In this document: piece by piece, positions 46,681 through 57,334 of the stretch
Layout: each line of letters starts with the position of its first letter
Numbering within the stretch: position 1 is the first letter of the stretch
Assembly (NCBI GenBank): GCA_031769625.1
Contig: JAUIMM010001030.1
Coordinates: 2,466,001 to 2,530,000 of the forward strand
Length of the DNA stretch: 64,000 nucleotides
DNA from: Taudactylus pleione
Lineage: Eukaryota; Chordata; Amphibia; Anura; Myobatrachidae
Direction: 5' to 3'
The notes under the pieces: model-generated
The model's input: only the letters and a program-made list of their open reading frames with translations
What the model was told of the DNA's origin: nothing
The model's database searches: none
Made by a program: the position numbers and the translations under genes

Positions 46681-47837
46681 GTTTCTGTCCATTTATACTT
46701 GAGGCACATGGATGAGTGAAGCAAGATGCTGAAATCTTTTCATATTTACCTGATATCTGGGATGGAGGGGGGGGGGGAGGTGTTACTGTAGTCACAGTTT
46801 CTCTGGTTAACTAGTGACTGCTTAGGCTTAAAAGATTTTTGTTTTTTAAACTTTTTTTTCTTTTACTTGTTCATGTTAGAGTTCTTTTGTAGATGTCTTT
46901 AAAAATTATGTTAATATAATTTACATGACAGATCTTGCATTAGATGTAAATTTGTTTTTAGAATGAAAAAGTAATTCAACATTTGGTTAGAAAAAGGGTT
47001 GTTTAAGATGAATGATATTACCAGGGTAATATTATTTATTTACTGTATCAAGTTAAAATAATTATATGGTTAAAAAAAACATTAATGTGTTAATTCATGA
47101 AATAATGTAGGTTGTGTGAACAGGTTGTAGATTTTATTAAAAGCATTGAAAGACTGTAAATATAATTTTAAAATTATACTTTCACAGTTGTTTTAAACAT
47201 ATATTTTTCATAGTAAGAAAATTGACTTTAAAATGGAAAGTATGTACAAAAATATATTTTTAATATCAATTCTATAAAAATGCCTTTTGTTATCTAATTT
47301 GTGTTTATAGAATTACCTCCATTGAATACAAGTACCTGACTTGTTGTTATGGATTTACTGCAGATTTGCATTTTGAACAGTGTCAGTAAATATCCTACTT
47401 TACAGTGTTCAAACAGCAGAAGTGCTGCATAACCCTGCTGGAGGAGATGTGGATGGGACCTCTACCGCAACTACAAAACCTAGTGTACAGTACAGTGGGA
47501 AATTTCTCGCCGCTGCCTGCGGGGGGAGGGGGGGGGGAGTGATGACACTGACCACGCCCCCCCATGGCTTTGTGCCGGTTTGGGGGGCTCACAGCGCCCC
47601 CATCCGAGCACGCAGTGCCGCAAAAATTTATATTTATTATACTAAGGGGGCATGACCACGCCTCCTGCAATTAGGCCATGCCCCCTTAAACCCGGGCTCG
47701 GCATGGCTCTCAGCAAGTCTGTATCTTTCTACCACACCTCTGATGGATTACCACTGTCTGTTGTACTGTGGTATAGGTGTTTGGGCACACATGTTCAGTG
47801 GTGAACAGTTTAAAAAAATCCCATTGCAGTCCAAGGG
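46681..47837. other. Intronic sequence with no recognised element ends
   Basis: AT-rich, with a G-rich stretch near 47520-47700. No exon-like segment was found. It lies within an IGFBPL1 intron. Confidence 0.4.
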
Positions 47838-47978
47838 GAATATTTACCAAAGTGCAGGTTTTTAGAAGCGGAGATTTTGCCCTAGCAACCAATGAGATTA
47901 TAGGTTTTATCTTCTATAATGTGTTAGATAAATGTTAAGTACAATCTGATTGGTTGCTATGGGCAACATCTCCACTTT
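47838..47978. repeat. Truncated MITE abutting an IGFBPL1 splice donor
   Basis: The left end AATATTTACCAAAGTGCAGG runs through GGTTGCTATGGGCAACATCTCCACTT and then stops, lacking the terminal CTAAAAACCCGCACTTTAGT seen at 40732-40902 and 53302-53461. The end of homology is about 13 bases from the donor GT of the exon at 47992-48101. Confidence 0.65.
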
Positions 47979-47991
47979 CTTCCTTACGTAC

Positions 47992-48101
47992 CTTTCTCCA
48001 GTAGATGCTGGGAGTTGGAATAGCCTTTACTTCACATGATAAATAAACTTGGGCTCCAGTAACATTATGAATCTTTCCCGGGGCAATGGTAATCACAGGT
48101 G
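47992..48101 (-). CDS. igfbpl1: IGFBPL1-like internal coding exon (start of Ig domain)
   Basis: The exon is 110 bases, with acceptor CTTTTTTAACAG (enters at phase 1), 36 full codons and donor GTACGT at phase 0. It encodes PVITIAPGKIHNVTGAQVYL then SCEVKAIPTPSIYWRK, holding the first Ig Cys (in YLSCEV) and the conserved Trp. The block is close to both IGFBP7 and IGFBPL1. Choice of IGFBPL1 rests on the other exons and on linkage to ALDH1B1. Confidence 0.9.
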
Positions 48102-48166
48102 CTGTTAAAAAAGAAAATGGAAACTATTATAAAAGAATAAATATCCAAATCTACAATTCTGTTTTG

Positions 48167-48170
<4 letters not shown>

Positions 48171-48217
<47 letters not shown>
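48171..48217. repeat. (TA)n microsatellite
   Basis: About 23 uninterrupted TA dinucleotides. It lies 70 bases upstream (on the gene strand) of an IGFBPL1 acceptor. It makes a spurious Tyr-Ile repeat frame. Confidence 0.95.
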
Positions 48218-48221
<4 letters not shown>

Positions 48222-48559
48222 GTGCTGGGCAACATTCAAAAATCGGAGATCTGATGAAGGTTGGGTTCTGATTCATCATACCAACGGTTGAAGTGAAATT
48301 GACATAAGCGTGATTATTTGTATTAAATGTACACACATTACTTACCTTGAAACCAAAAATTTTTTAACATACTACACTATTAGCGCCTACTTGTCTTATT
48401 GTTTGTATTCTAGATCCGTTTGCTGGCAAGGATCGCACAAGAGGAGCAGCTTTATACAATTTTAGTTGTTATTAATTGTGTATAATTATTTGTATTATTA
48501 ATAGCGCATTGAGGGGTTGCTATATCTATATTATAAGGGCATGGTTGTGCCCTTATATT

Positions 48560-49214
48560 AAGGCTGAATCGAAAAAAATGGAATTCTCCATAGAGAGGAG
48601 TGGAGGCATGGTGTTTAAGGGGCTAAACCTCAATAGCTATAGGAAGTACCAAGCTGAAATTTGGCATGGACAGGTAGAACTGTTGCTCGGTGCTGCATGC
48701 CAAATTTCAGGGCAAAAAAATTAAAAAGGAGGATTTGGGAGTAATCTAAAGTTCCAACTGTCATTTTTTTCTGACACTCTCAGTTATGACCACTTTTCTG
48801 CTGTAGTCTATGGGGGATTTTTGGGATGGTATAAGTCAGGGTAGGGGACGAATTTAGACTTGGGGTTCATTTTATTAGGTAGCTATTGTTCCAGGGTAGG
48901 GCCTTTCTGTGTTCAGGTAATTGAGAAAGTTACAGTTTTTAAACTATTACCTCACAAATGCCCTATTATAGAGATAGGGAGTTCAACTTGTTGCGCAGCC
49001 TCAATAGGAGCCTTCCAGCAGGTGGGTGTACAGTGGTGGCTTCACCTGGGTGCATCAAAATGACTGCCTTTTGTGGGCGTTGGCATCTGTGCGGGCTGCG
49101 GAGGTGGTGCGGGCTGCGGGACCCAGTGGCGGTGGAACCCGGCATCTATGCGGGTGTTGGCGGCGGGTCTGGATCTGAGAGGATCCAGTCCATTCCAGCC
49201 ATTCTGCCACCCAC
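48560..49214. other. Repeat-like non-coding sequence, class unknown
   Basis: It contains the words GCTGAAATTTGGCATGGACAGG and CATGCCAAATTTCAG in inverse relation, but no coding signal. It may be part of the same unidentified element as the minisatellite that follows. Confidence 0.35.
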
Positions 49215-49545
49215 TAGGTGAAGAGGACACCAGAAGCCCTAGGGAGGTGGCAGCTGCGCAAAATAATTAATTGGATGCCACCCACTAGGTGAAGCCCTGG
49301 TGGGTTGGCGCTCGGCAGGCAAACACGCCAAAGCCCTGGTGGGTTGGTTCCCACCAGGCAAAGATGAGGAAGTCCTGGGGTGGCCGCTTAAAAAAGAGCT
49401 TAAAGGCTGCCGCCCCGCAGGTGAAGTTGCTGCAGCCCTGGTGGGTTGGTGCTCGCCAGGCGAAGACACCGAAGTTCTGGGGTGGTGGCGGCCATGAGAA
49501 AGAGCTCAAAGACCGCCAGCCCGCAGGTGAAGGTGCAGACTAAAT
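49215..49545 (+). repeat. GCCCTGGTGGGTTGG minisatellite
   Basis: Units built from CACTAGGTGAAG, CCCTGGTGGGTTGG(C/T), GCTCGGCAGGC/GCTCGCCAGGCGAAG and GAAGTTCTGGGGTGG recur irregularly about every 36-60 bases. Mirrored frames on both strands are an artefact of this. Confidence 0.65.
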
Positions 49546-50307
49546 AATTTATTTAAAAAAAAAAAAAATCGATGTAGTCTGTTTATTTTAATATTTCTTT
49601 TACACGTGTACTACAGGTACCAGTGGGCCCTAACGGCCCTGCTTGCTGGTACTTATGGTCTTTTATAAATTAATCATATATCATTTATTGGGCCTAATAA
49701 ATTATATATGTTTAATTTATAAAAGACCGAGTGAGTGCCGCCTGCTTCCTATGGGAGAAACTGGACAAGTGTATGTTGATTTTTAGGAAGGCACCCTTGC
49801 AGTTCTATAATTATTCTTGGAGTGCCCTACTACATGTCCTCATGTGTTTTGGTATTGGATCTGTATTTTTTTCTAAAAAAATATAAAGACTGTTAAAATT
49901 ACATGCTTTGACCCTGTTTTTTTTTACCTACAGTATTATTAACCTCAATAACATAAATTTTCAGTCAATTTTGATCACCTCACAGCTTACAATATTGTTT
50001 TCATCCAGTTTAGGCTAAGCTAGCTGGCTGACTAAGCTAAGTGACCACAGTGGGTGGCACTAACACGTGGCAGTTCACCTTCCAACATGGAACATCTAGG
50101 CTATAGAGTGGCACTGCACTGACAGACAGGATGGCAGTTTAATAAACTATACAACCTAATATTAGAAACAAAGAATGTTTTTATAATGCAAAAACTAGAT
50201 CAGAGGCCCAAGGGAGATGGAGAATGTATGTAGTTGAAGGCAGGAAAAGGGAGGATTGATTTGCTTATAAATTTCATTTTTGATTCTGAAGTAAATTTAT
50301 GAGGGTG
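49546..50307. other. No recognised feature
   Basis: Includes an A-run at 49554-49568 and otherwise no coding signal or element ends. Confidence 0.4.
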
Positions 50308-50517
50308 AGGGGAGTGCTTTACAGTGAAAATTTGGACATTCACATCAGTCCCTGTCCCAGTGGAGCTTACAACAATTTATTTTCCCTATCACATGCACAC
50401 GCACATATACCTAGGGTTAATTTTTGTTGTGAGCCAATTATTAATGTACAAGTATATTTTTGGAGTATGAAACCCATGCAAGCACAGGGAGAATATACAA
50501 ACTCCACACATGATAAG
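50308..50517 (-). mobile_element. SINE copy, inverted and head-truncated
   Basis: Read in reverse it contains GTGTGGAGTTTGTATATTC, CTTGCATGGGTTTCATACTC, TTGTAAGCTCCACTGGGACAGG and an end at CTGTAAAGC, matching the body of the SINE at 41095-41437. The tRNA-like head is missing. Confidence 0.7.
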
Positions 50518-50883
50518 TGATAATTTAAACATAAAAAAGCAAATCAGAGAAGTAGAAAGCATTGCTAAATAACAAGTATCCAAAATCCCAATTAAATTGA
50601 TTCCTCAGGAATTAAGACCTAGTCAAATGGAATAATTAATTATATAATGTGATACTAGTCTACATCTGTTGAGAAGCTACAGGAAATGGAGCCTATATGC
50701 CTGTACTAGAAGGTGGTAATGGATGGCATTGCAAGATACAAAAGAACATGAACACCCCAGTAAAGTACAGTAATAGACAGTACACTGCCTGTTTAACACA
50801 CAATCTTGGCAAAGCTCACAAAGAAAAGTGGTGCAAGGTCATCCCACCCTTATGTTGTATATGAAAAAGGACATGCACAGGTT

Positions 50884-50945
50884 AACAAACCAATCACTTC
50901 AGCGACAGGGACTGCCACTTTTGTGGCTGAAGTGATTGGTTTGTT
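50884..50945. repeat. Perfect 20-bp inverted repeat with 22-base loop
   Basis: AACAAACCAATCACTTCAGC at 50884-50903 is exactly complementary to 50926-50945. It lies just beyond the 3' end of the hAT copy at 51000-53640 and may be part of its terminal structure. Function unknown. Confidence 0.85.
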
Positions 50946-50999
50946 TGGGCCCTCACAAAACAAGCTGCCAATGGCCAGCTAACAGTGTTGTTAAACTTG

Positions 51000-53640
51000 T
51001 TAATAAATGATGAGATTAAGGCAGCTAAGTGTTGTTGTTAATGATGGGTTTAAGGCAGCTAAACTGACAATGCTTTCAAAGATGTCTACAGTAGCAAAAT
51101 GTCTTCATTATCATTCTCATCCTCATCAGTGTTTACATCATCTTCACACAATATTAATTAATTCCCACTGGAATCTATCATTACATAGTCTCTGTAGTTT
51201 GATGTAATTGCTGGTAAAGGTCTTCCTTGTAGAATTTAGTTCATTTTGTTGAACATAATCTTTTCCACATTTTGAGGAGCTATTCTTCTATGCCAATCAT
51301 CATCTGTGCTGAAAACTCTTTCAGAGTACACACTGGAGGGTGGGCAGCTAAAGTAAATGAAGAGCTAGTGTGTACAAGGGCCTCCAAATTGCCTTTTATT
51401 AGTCAAAGGGACTGCCTGACATGTCTATTTGCACACTGTCATTAAAATTATCCTTCACCATTCTAAGGATGGTGATCATTTCAGATTGCATTAGGGTTGA
51501 GGTGTCACTCATTTTTGGCAACTCTTATAGACCCGACCAGATGTCAAAATGTTTTGTTGACTCATCAGCATAACTAGTGGGTCTTGGGAAAGCTCATATT
51601 TTTTCTGGCAGCAGCAGTTGCTGGAGAAACTGAAGGAGGAGACATTGTTGTGTCATGAGCTGACAAATTACTCACCAGGAGCTATTTGCATCTCTTAAAA
51701 TCAGTGTCAGTTGGAAAGAAAAACGACTTAAACCTAGGATCAAGCACGGTAACCAAACTAGTGATCTAATTTCAAGATGTTCACAATCTTTGGTTCCTGG
51801 TGAAACAAATAAAGGACTTGATCTACAACTCCTACATACTTAGCTGAATCACATTGTTTTATCCCCTCCTTCAGTTTCTCAAGCTGCTTTTTCAAAAGTC
51901 TAATTAGGAGAATCACCTGACTCAAGCTGGCAAAATCTGAACTACCTTTACAGGTGACTACTTTGAATTGTTTCAGCACCTTGCACAACACAGAAGTATT
52001 TTCTACTGCACTGGACTAAAGTACATTCCCCCTCTTCTCCCTATGGCATGGCTTGTTGGGTAGGTTTGGATGGCTTGTTACTGTTCCTCCATTCGCTGAA
52101 GCATATAAAAGGGTGGTATTCCACCTTGTTACTATCTCTTGCTTCAGTTAGTGGCATGGCAAATTAAACTTTTTTTGCAGCTGCTGCAATCTTCTACATG
52201 TAGTTGCTGAATGACGAAAATGTCCCAAAATTATTTTGGGCCACAGACAGCATCTCCTGCACCCCCGTCATTTAAAAAAAATCTACACCACCAAATTGAT
52301 TGTGTGAGCAAAACATGGGATGTGTTCAAATTCACTCAGCTGTAATGCTCTCACAATATTTGTGACATTGTAAGAAATTAAAAAATCCTAAGGAGAGTCC
52401 AAGCAGGGTAAGCAATTTTGCAATGACATCCCTGAGTTTTTCTAAGAGATTGACACCGGTATGCCTCTTAGTGAAGCCAGTGATATAGAGGGTAGCCTGT
52501 CTGGGAATGAGCTGGAATTCTGTTACCTACTGCTGCTGAAGGTGATATACCCACCCAGTAGGCTGTCACAGTCATGTAATCTTTCATTTGACCAGTTCCA
52601 CTTGTACACATATCTGTGGTTAAGTGGACAGTGGGTGGCATTATTGAGGAATCCTGGATAGTGAAGGACTCAGTTAGCTTTAGCAAATTGGATGCAGGAC
52701 TAGCTCCAATTATTATTGAGGATATTGATGATGAAGATGGTGGTGATTGCAGGTGCAGGGATATAGTTAAGAGAAGGGAGCTAGATGATGCTGGACTGCT
52801 TGTTGTTACTTTTTTAGCATAAATTTCTGATTTTGACAAAAAATTTTCATGAACACGGTGCAATTATGTAACAGGTAGGAGATTCCTAGATGGTTAAGGT
52901 CACTACCTTTACTTACTGTGGCTTTACAAACTCTACAGATGGGAATACAATTCTCAGGATTTGGGTAAAAATAATTCCACACATAAGAGGTGGACTTTTT
53001 CATTTTATTACCAAGCATGACAATGGCCTTAACACGGGCAAGAACTGCTTCCACTGGTGCCTCACTTACACAAACAGCATCCTCACCATCAACATCCTCA
53101 TTAGTGTCATCATCAGCTACACAAATACCACCCTCATCCTTTTGCACTTCCGCAGTAGCATCCTCAATTTCTAGGTCAGAATCTTATATACTTGTGCTAC
53201 CCATCCCCACATTGGCAGAGGGTGCAGAAATGGTGGAAGCTTCTCTACGAGTACAGTATCAGAAGGGTCAATCTCACACATAGCACTCGGGGTCACAATT
53301 AGGAGTATATTTACTAAAATGCAGGTTTTTAGAAGTGTAGATCAATCAAATTCTACTAAACATTTATCTAAAACCTTCTAGAATATAATAGCTAGAATCT
53401 GATTGGCTGTTATCAGCAACATCGCCACTTCTAAAAACCCACACTTTAGTAAATATAACCCTAAGACTATCCTCAGGGATTTGTGGTGTTTTTTAACACA
53501 CATCTTGTTCTACTGCCTTAACAGTTTTTTTCAGCATTGATATTCTGGTTTTCATTTTTTTTACACCTTATCTATACTCAGTCTGAGATGGTCTTGCATC
53601 GTCATGTGAGGCAGAATATGCCTGACTGATAGCAGTTGCA
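51000..53640 (-). pseudogene. hAT transposase pseudogene, copy B
   Basis: Minus-strand blocks in order: an acidic leader and BED zinc finger with SYVWNYFYPNP and CRVCKATVS (about 53010-52890); a Ser-rich block SSSSISSIIIGAS (about 52740); HIPCFAHTINLVV (about 52320); TRWNTTLLY (about 52120); SLSQVILLIRLLKKQLEKLK (about 51900); and the hAT dimerisation block RVFSTDDDWHRRIAPQNVEK (about 51320-51260). This is the order in ZBED-like hAT transposases. Many stops and frameshifts make it dead. A MITE at 53302-53461 interrupts its 5' part. Its relatives on the plus strand are at 3960-5336, 7390-7535 and 12890-13275. Confidence 0.8.
53302..53461. mobile_element. MITE inserted in hAT copy B
   Basis: The ends GTATATTTACTAAAATGCAGG and CACACTTTAGTAAATATAACC are inverted, with internal arms AGATTCTAGCTATTATATTC-like. 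Copy A at about 4101-4130 reads straight through this position, so it is the empty-site counterpart. Confidence 0.7.
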
Positions 53641-55374
53641 GAACCACCACTCAAAAATAGAATTAATGCATTATAAAAAATTAAACAATATTTTGCTGTC
53701 TATCCCAAAAAAAACTAGGTTGGCCAGTATTTATTCTAAGGGAGATGTTGGGCCTCTGCCCATCAAAGAAAACAGTGTCACTGAAGTTGGTTCTTGTGAC
53801 TGGGCTGGAACCGGTTGAGCAAGGGAGTGGCAAAACAGAAGAGTTAGTACACTGGAACATATGCTGCTGAGTCATGAAATGCTGGGATGGAGTACGTGCG
53901 GACTTCGTACTGGCAACCAGCTCTTTAATAAGGGGCTGATTGGGAGGGTGACTCAGCTGTTCCTGGGCAAACACACCATTGGTGCAGTGGTCAAGGTTCC
54001 AAAGAAAGTAGTAGTGCCAAGGAGACGGAGACAGTGGGAACTGCACAGGGGCAGATGCCGGATCAGCCTACAACATCACAATGCAGGTGCTGATGGTGAG
54101 CAGCGCTGAAAGGACAGGCAGTAGCCAACAGACAGCGGATCCCAAAGAACCCCCGCAGGAGGCATGAGAAACATCGGAGATAAGTGTCGGGCAGGTAGAC
54201 TCAGAGCCGTGACAATATCAATGCTCATGGTTTGTTTTTTATTTGATTATATTAAATTGACAATTGCCAAATAAGGGCTTATAAACAAACAATGAAAATA
54301 ATAATATTGGCCAGTGTGTGGGTGGAGTGGGGGGATGACACCATTACTCTAGATCCCTCTGTTCAAAATTCAAAAACATTATGCATGTCTTGCATATTTC
54401 ATAGGTGGAGAAACTGATGTAGCAGCACAACTTCTATGTCATGTCTTAAATTTAGTACATATGTAAAAAAGCATAGAACTAAAGGATGCATAAGTTGCTA
54501 CCCCCAAAAGCGCTGTCCCGAAGAGACAGAGCTCCATCTGCACTTTTTGCAGACCCAATTTCCCTTGGGATACCACCCCTGTGCTGACCAACCTAGGGCT
54601 GGTAGTCACTATGGCAGGGGGATCCCTGATATTGTGCCACCAGTACTGGCAGTTAAAGTCTAGTGCTGGTAGTGGACATTTTGGTGTGACTCCCGCACTA
54701 GAGTTACCAGAAAATCCCTTTATAAGATGACAAAATGAATTACATTTGTTCTGTGGCTGATAACAACAGGTGTAATGCACACCTAAAGTCAATCAAACAC
54801 AGAATGTGTGTACTGTAATTCCTTTGTCCTCTTTTAAAGGGATATTCTGGAAACTTTACCTCACGCTCTATATCCCTCTGATTTTTTCAACTACCAGCCT
54901 AGGATTAAAGTCCTAGGGCTGGTAAATATTTTGAGGTGGAACACACCCCATATTTTACTGTTATTTAAATATTGTGCATTTTTGCTATGTTCAAAAGAAG
55001 CCTGCAGAGATCCTTGGGATATGTGGTGGATTCGCAGACGGATCTCGGCAAGATAGGGGTTTATAAACCGATGGGGAATATGTTTAGAAGGTCAACACTA
55101 TCTTTAGTAAATGTTGTATTTTCACCTAAGAACAAAAGGTCAATACAAGGTGGATCCTTTCAGTTTGCAAAATGTAGTCCTTTAACTTTAAGTTCTAGTG
55201 GACTTATTTGAGTGACAAATATTTTATGTACAGTGTTGTATAATTGGTGGTTCTATATAAATAAAATATAGTAATATGTAAATATACCCAATGATAATTG
55301 GGCAGAAGCAAAATTGTAATTCCACTGTGCCTTCAATAGTAAATCCACTGCTAAAAACTGGATGGAGAGCATTG
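53641..55374. other. No recognised gene
   Basis: Several frames of 80-120 codons (for example 53681-54046 minus) show no family motif or splice context. No paired element ends were found. Confidence 0.4.
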
Positions 55375-56033
55375 CAGAGCCGGCCGTAGGCATAGACAAA
55401 CTAGGAAATTGCCTAAGGCATTTGGAATGCCTAGGGGCATGCATTCCAAGCCTAGGGCCAGCTCAGCTTGATAGTGGGCAGCACGGGACAGGCAGACGGT
55501 GCCGGCTCTGCTTTGGCTGCCCTACCGGGATCGGAGCTCTTGGCTCAGCTGCGATAGGGCAGCAGCGGGAGCAGGGACAGTGGAGGCAGCAGGCAGTAAC
55601 AAAAGTCGCTGGAGGATGACTGATGCGCATGGTAAAGGGGTACTACTGTGTGGCATACTGTGAATAAGGGACACTATGTGTTGTGTAATGTGAATAAGGG
55701 ACACTAACGTGTGACGTAATGTGAATACGGTTGCACTACTCTGTGGTATAATTTGAATTGGGGGTACTATTGTGTCCATGTCCCTGTTTTACAATATGGG
55801 GTGTAGGGGTACCAATGCTCTTGCTGGCACAGGCCACCAAAATATCTAATTACAGGTATGTGGATGAAGATTGCTATGGGTGAGGTGTGATGGGTGTTGC
55901 TGGCTGCTGCTGTAATCTATGCTGCTAGGTGATGGATGCTGTGCTGGGAGAGGGTGCTGACTCAGATGTGTTGGTGCTAGGGGGCGCCAGCAAATTCTTG
56001 CCTAAGGCATCAAATTGGTTAGGGCCGGCTGTG
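55375..56033. mobile_element. Non-autonomous hAT-like element, CAGAGCCGGCC ends
   Basis: CAGAGCCGGCCGTAGG at the left is matched by TTAGGGCCGGCTGTG at the right. The 8-bp flanks GAGCATTG and GAACATAG agree at six positions. It carries a short GGGACACTANNGTGTNGYGTAATGTGAATA repeat (55640-55740) like that in 20380-20640. Inverted CCTAAGGCAT words sit near both ends. Confidence 0.65.
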
Positions 56034-56472
56034 GAACATAGGTTTTAGCAATCATCTCTTAGCAACAATATAAAAACTAAACAAGACCCCTCTGATACAG
56101 TTGCTGATGATGTTCAACAAACAAAACAAAAATTACTTAAAAGTTCCCCCATCTCCTGATATAAGTACTGTATGAGACAATACTGTTGAATGTTTTAATT
56201 ACAAAATATATCAATGATAAGAAAGTCTTTAAGCAGGGAGTGAAATGATTGTGACCAAATATTTACATAACTGCAAATTATCTTAACTATAAAATAACAA
56301 ATCATTTTATTCATTAGACATTTGCAGCTGTATAAGAATCCGAATGAAATTGTTCTTTTTGGATATGCAGTAATATTTTCATTTGCAGGGCTGCCATCAG
56401 AAATTATGGGGCCCAGGACTGTCAAAATAGGCAGGGCCCCCTGCCTCCCAACACCCCCCCACCCTTGCCCCC

Positions 56473-57334
56473 TGTTACAAGTCAAGTTCATAACTTGTCT
56501 CCTGCCTGTATTCCTCCTGCTCCTAGGTTGCCAGTTGCTAGGAGACCCAGATGTCAGAGGATTTCACATGTTTCCTCCTAGTGTTGCCTGATTGGCAGCT
56601 GATCCTATTTCTACTTCCTGGACTGTCGCCGCCCTGTCGTTGAACTTTTGGTTATGCAACTTGCTTTCTGTTATATCAGTACATGCTGCGTGTACTTGCT
56701 CACCAGCTTCTAAGTGACCCAAGTACCCCGGCATCAGCCGCATCGCTGTCTACTAGGCCCTCCAGGCCATACAGCAATCCTCCTTCAATACCACGTTTCA
56801 AGCATAGCTGTCTATTAGGCCTCAAGGCCATCCAGCAATCCTGTTTCAATACCATGTATCAAGCATAGCTGTCTACTAGGCCCTCCAGCAATCCTGCTTC
56901 AATACCACGTTTCAAGCATCGCTGTCTACTAGGCCATCCAGCAATCTTGCTTCTATACCATGTTTCAAGCATAGCTGTCTACTAGGCCCTCCAGCAATCC
57001 TGCTTCAATACCACGTTTCAAGCATCGCTGTCTACTAGGCCATCCAGCAATCTTGCTTCTATACCATGTTTCAAGCATCACTGTCACTAGGCCCTCCTGG
57101 CCATTCAGCAACTTTAGTTTGGGCTGTAAATCTATATTCTATTGACTGTCCTATTAGAACAGCTCCTTACTGCACCATTGACATGTTGTGTTTGAACTGG
57201 CCCTCCAGGTCCACCATATCACTTGTTAAGTAAACTACCATGATTTTAATATTCTGCTTGTGACTGTTCTTCGATGTGCCTTGTATCTCCAATATCTCCA
57301 TCTCGGTCCTTACAATTGCTAGAGGATCGTAACA
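56473..57334 (+). mobile_element. 5' LTR of the chromovirus
   Basis: Bounded by TGTTACAAG and GATCGTAACA (TG...CA). Compared with the 3' LTR it lacks about 17 bases around 56639, including the TATAAA word, so its promoter is probably dead. Six tandem units of 53-62 bp (CTGTCTACTAGGCC...CAAGCATCG) fill about 56745-57090. 862 bases long. Confidence 0.85.

Larger units (their letters stand above)
41538..48101 (-). other. igfbpl1: IGFBPL1-like gene, 3' part (three exons, gene continues beyond window)
   Basis: Three minus-strand exons (48101-47992, 44582-44466, 41693-41538) with GT-AG borders join in phase to one Ig-like domain and a stop. The introns are 3,409 and 2,772 bases. Conserved stretches such as NVTGAQVYLSCEV, LFEELPGDRVN, VQVRGGPS and KEDEGTYQCHATNMVGE match the IGFBP7/IGFBPL1 family. 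The downstream neighbour ALDH1B1 points to IGFBPL1, not IGFBP7. The upstream exon entering at phase 1, expected to encode the signal peptide and the IGFBP and Kazal domains, is not seen up to base 64000. Confidence 0.85.

Noticed and set aside
48086..48336. Tyr-Ile repeat frames on both strands
   Set aside because: Translation of the TA microsatellite.
53681..54046. 121-codon minus-strand frame
   Set aside because: No family motif, and no adjacent splice sites or supporting context. It could not be linked to IGFBPL1 exon 1, which should be Cys-rich.
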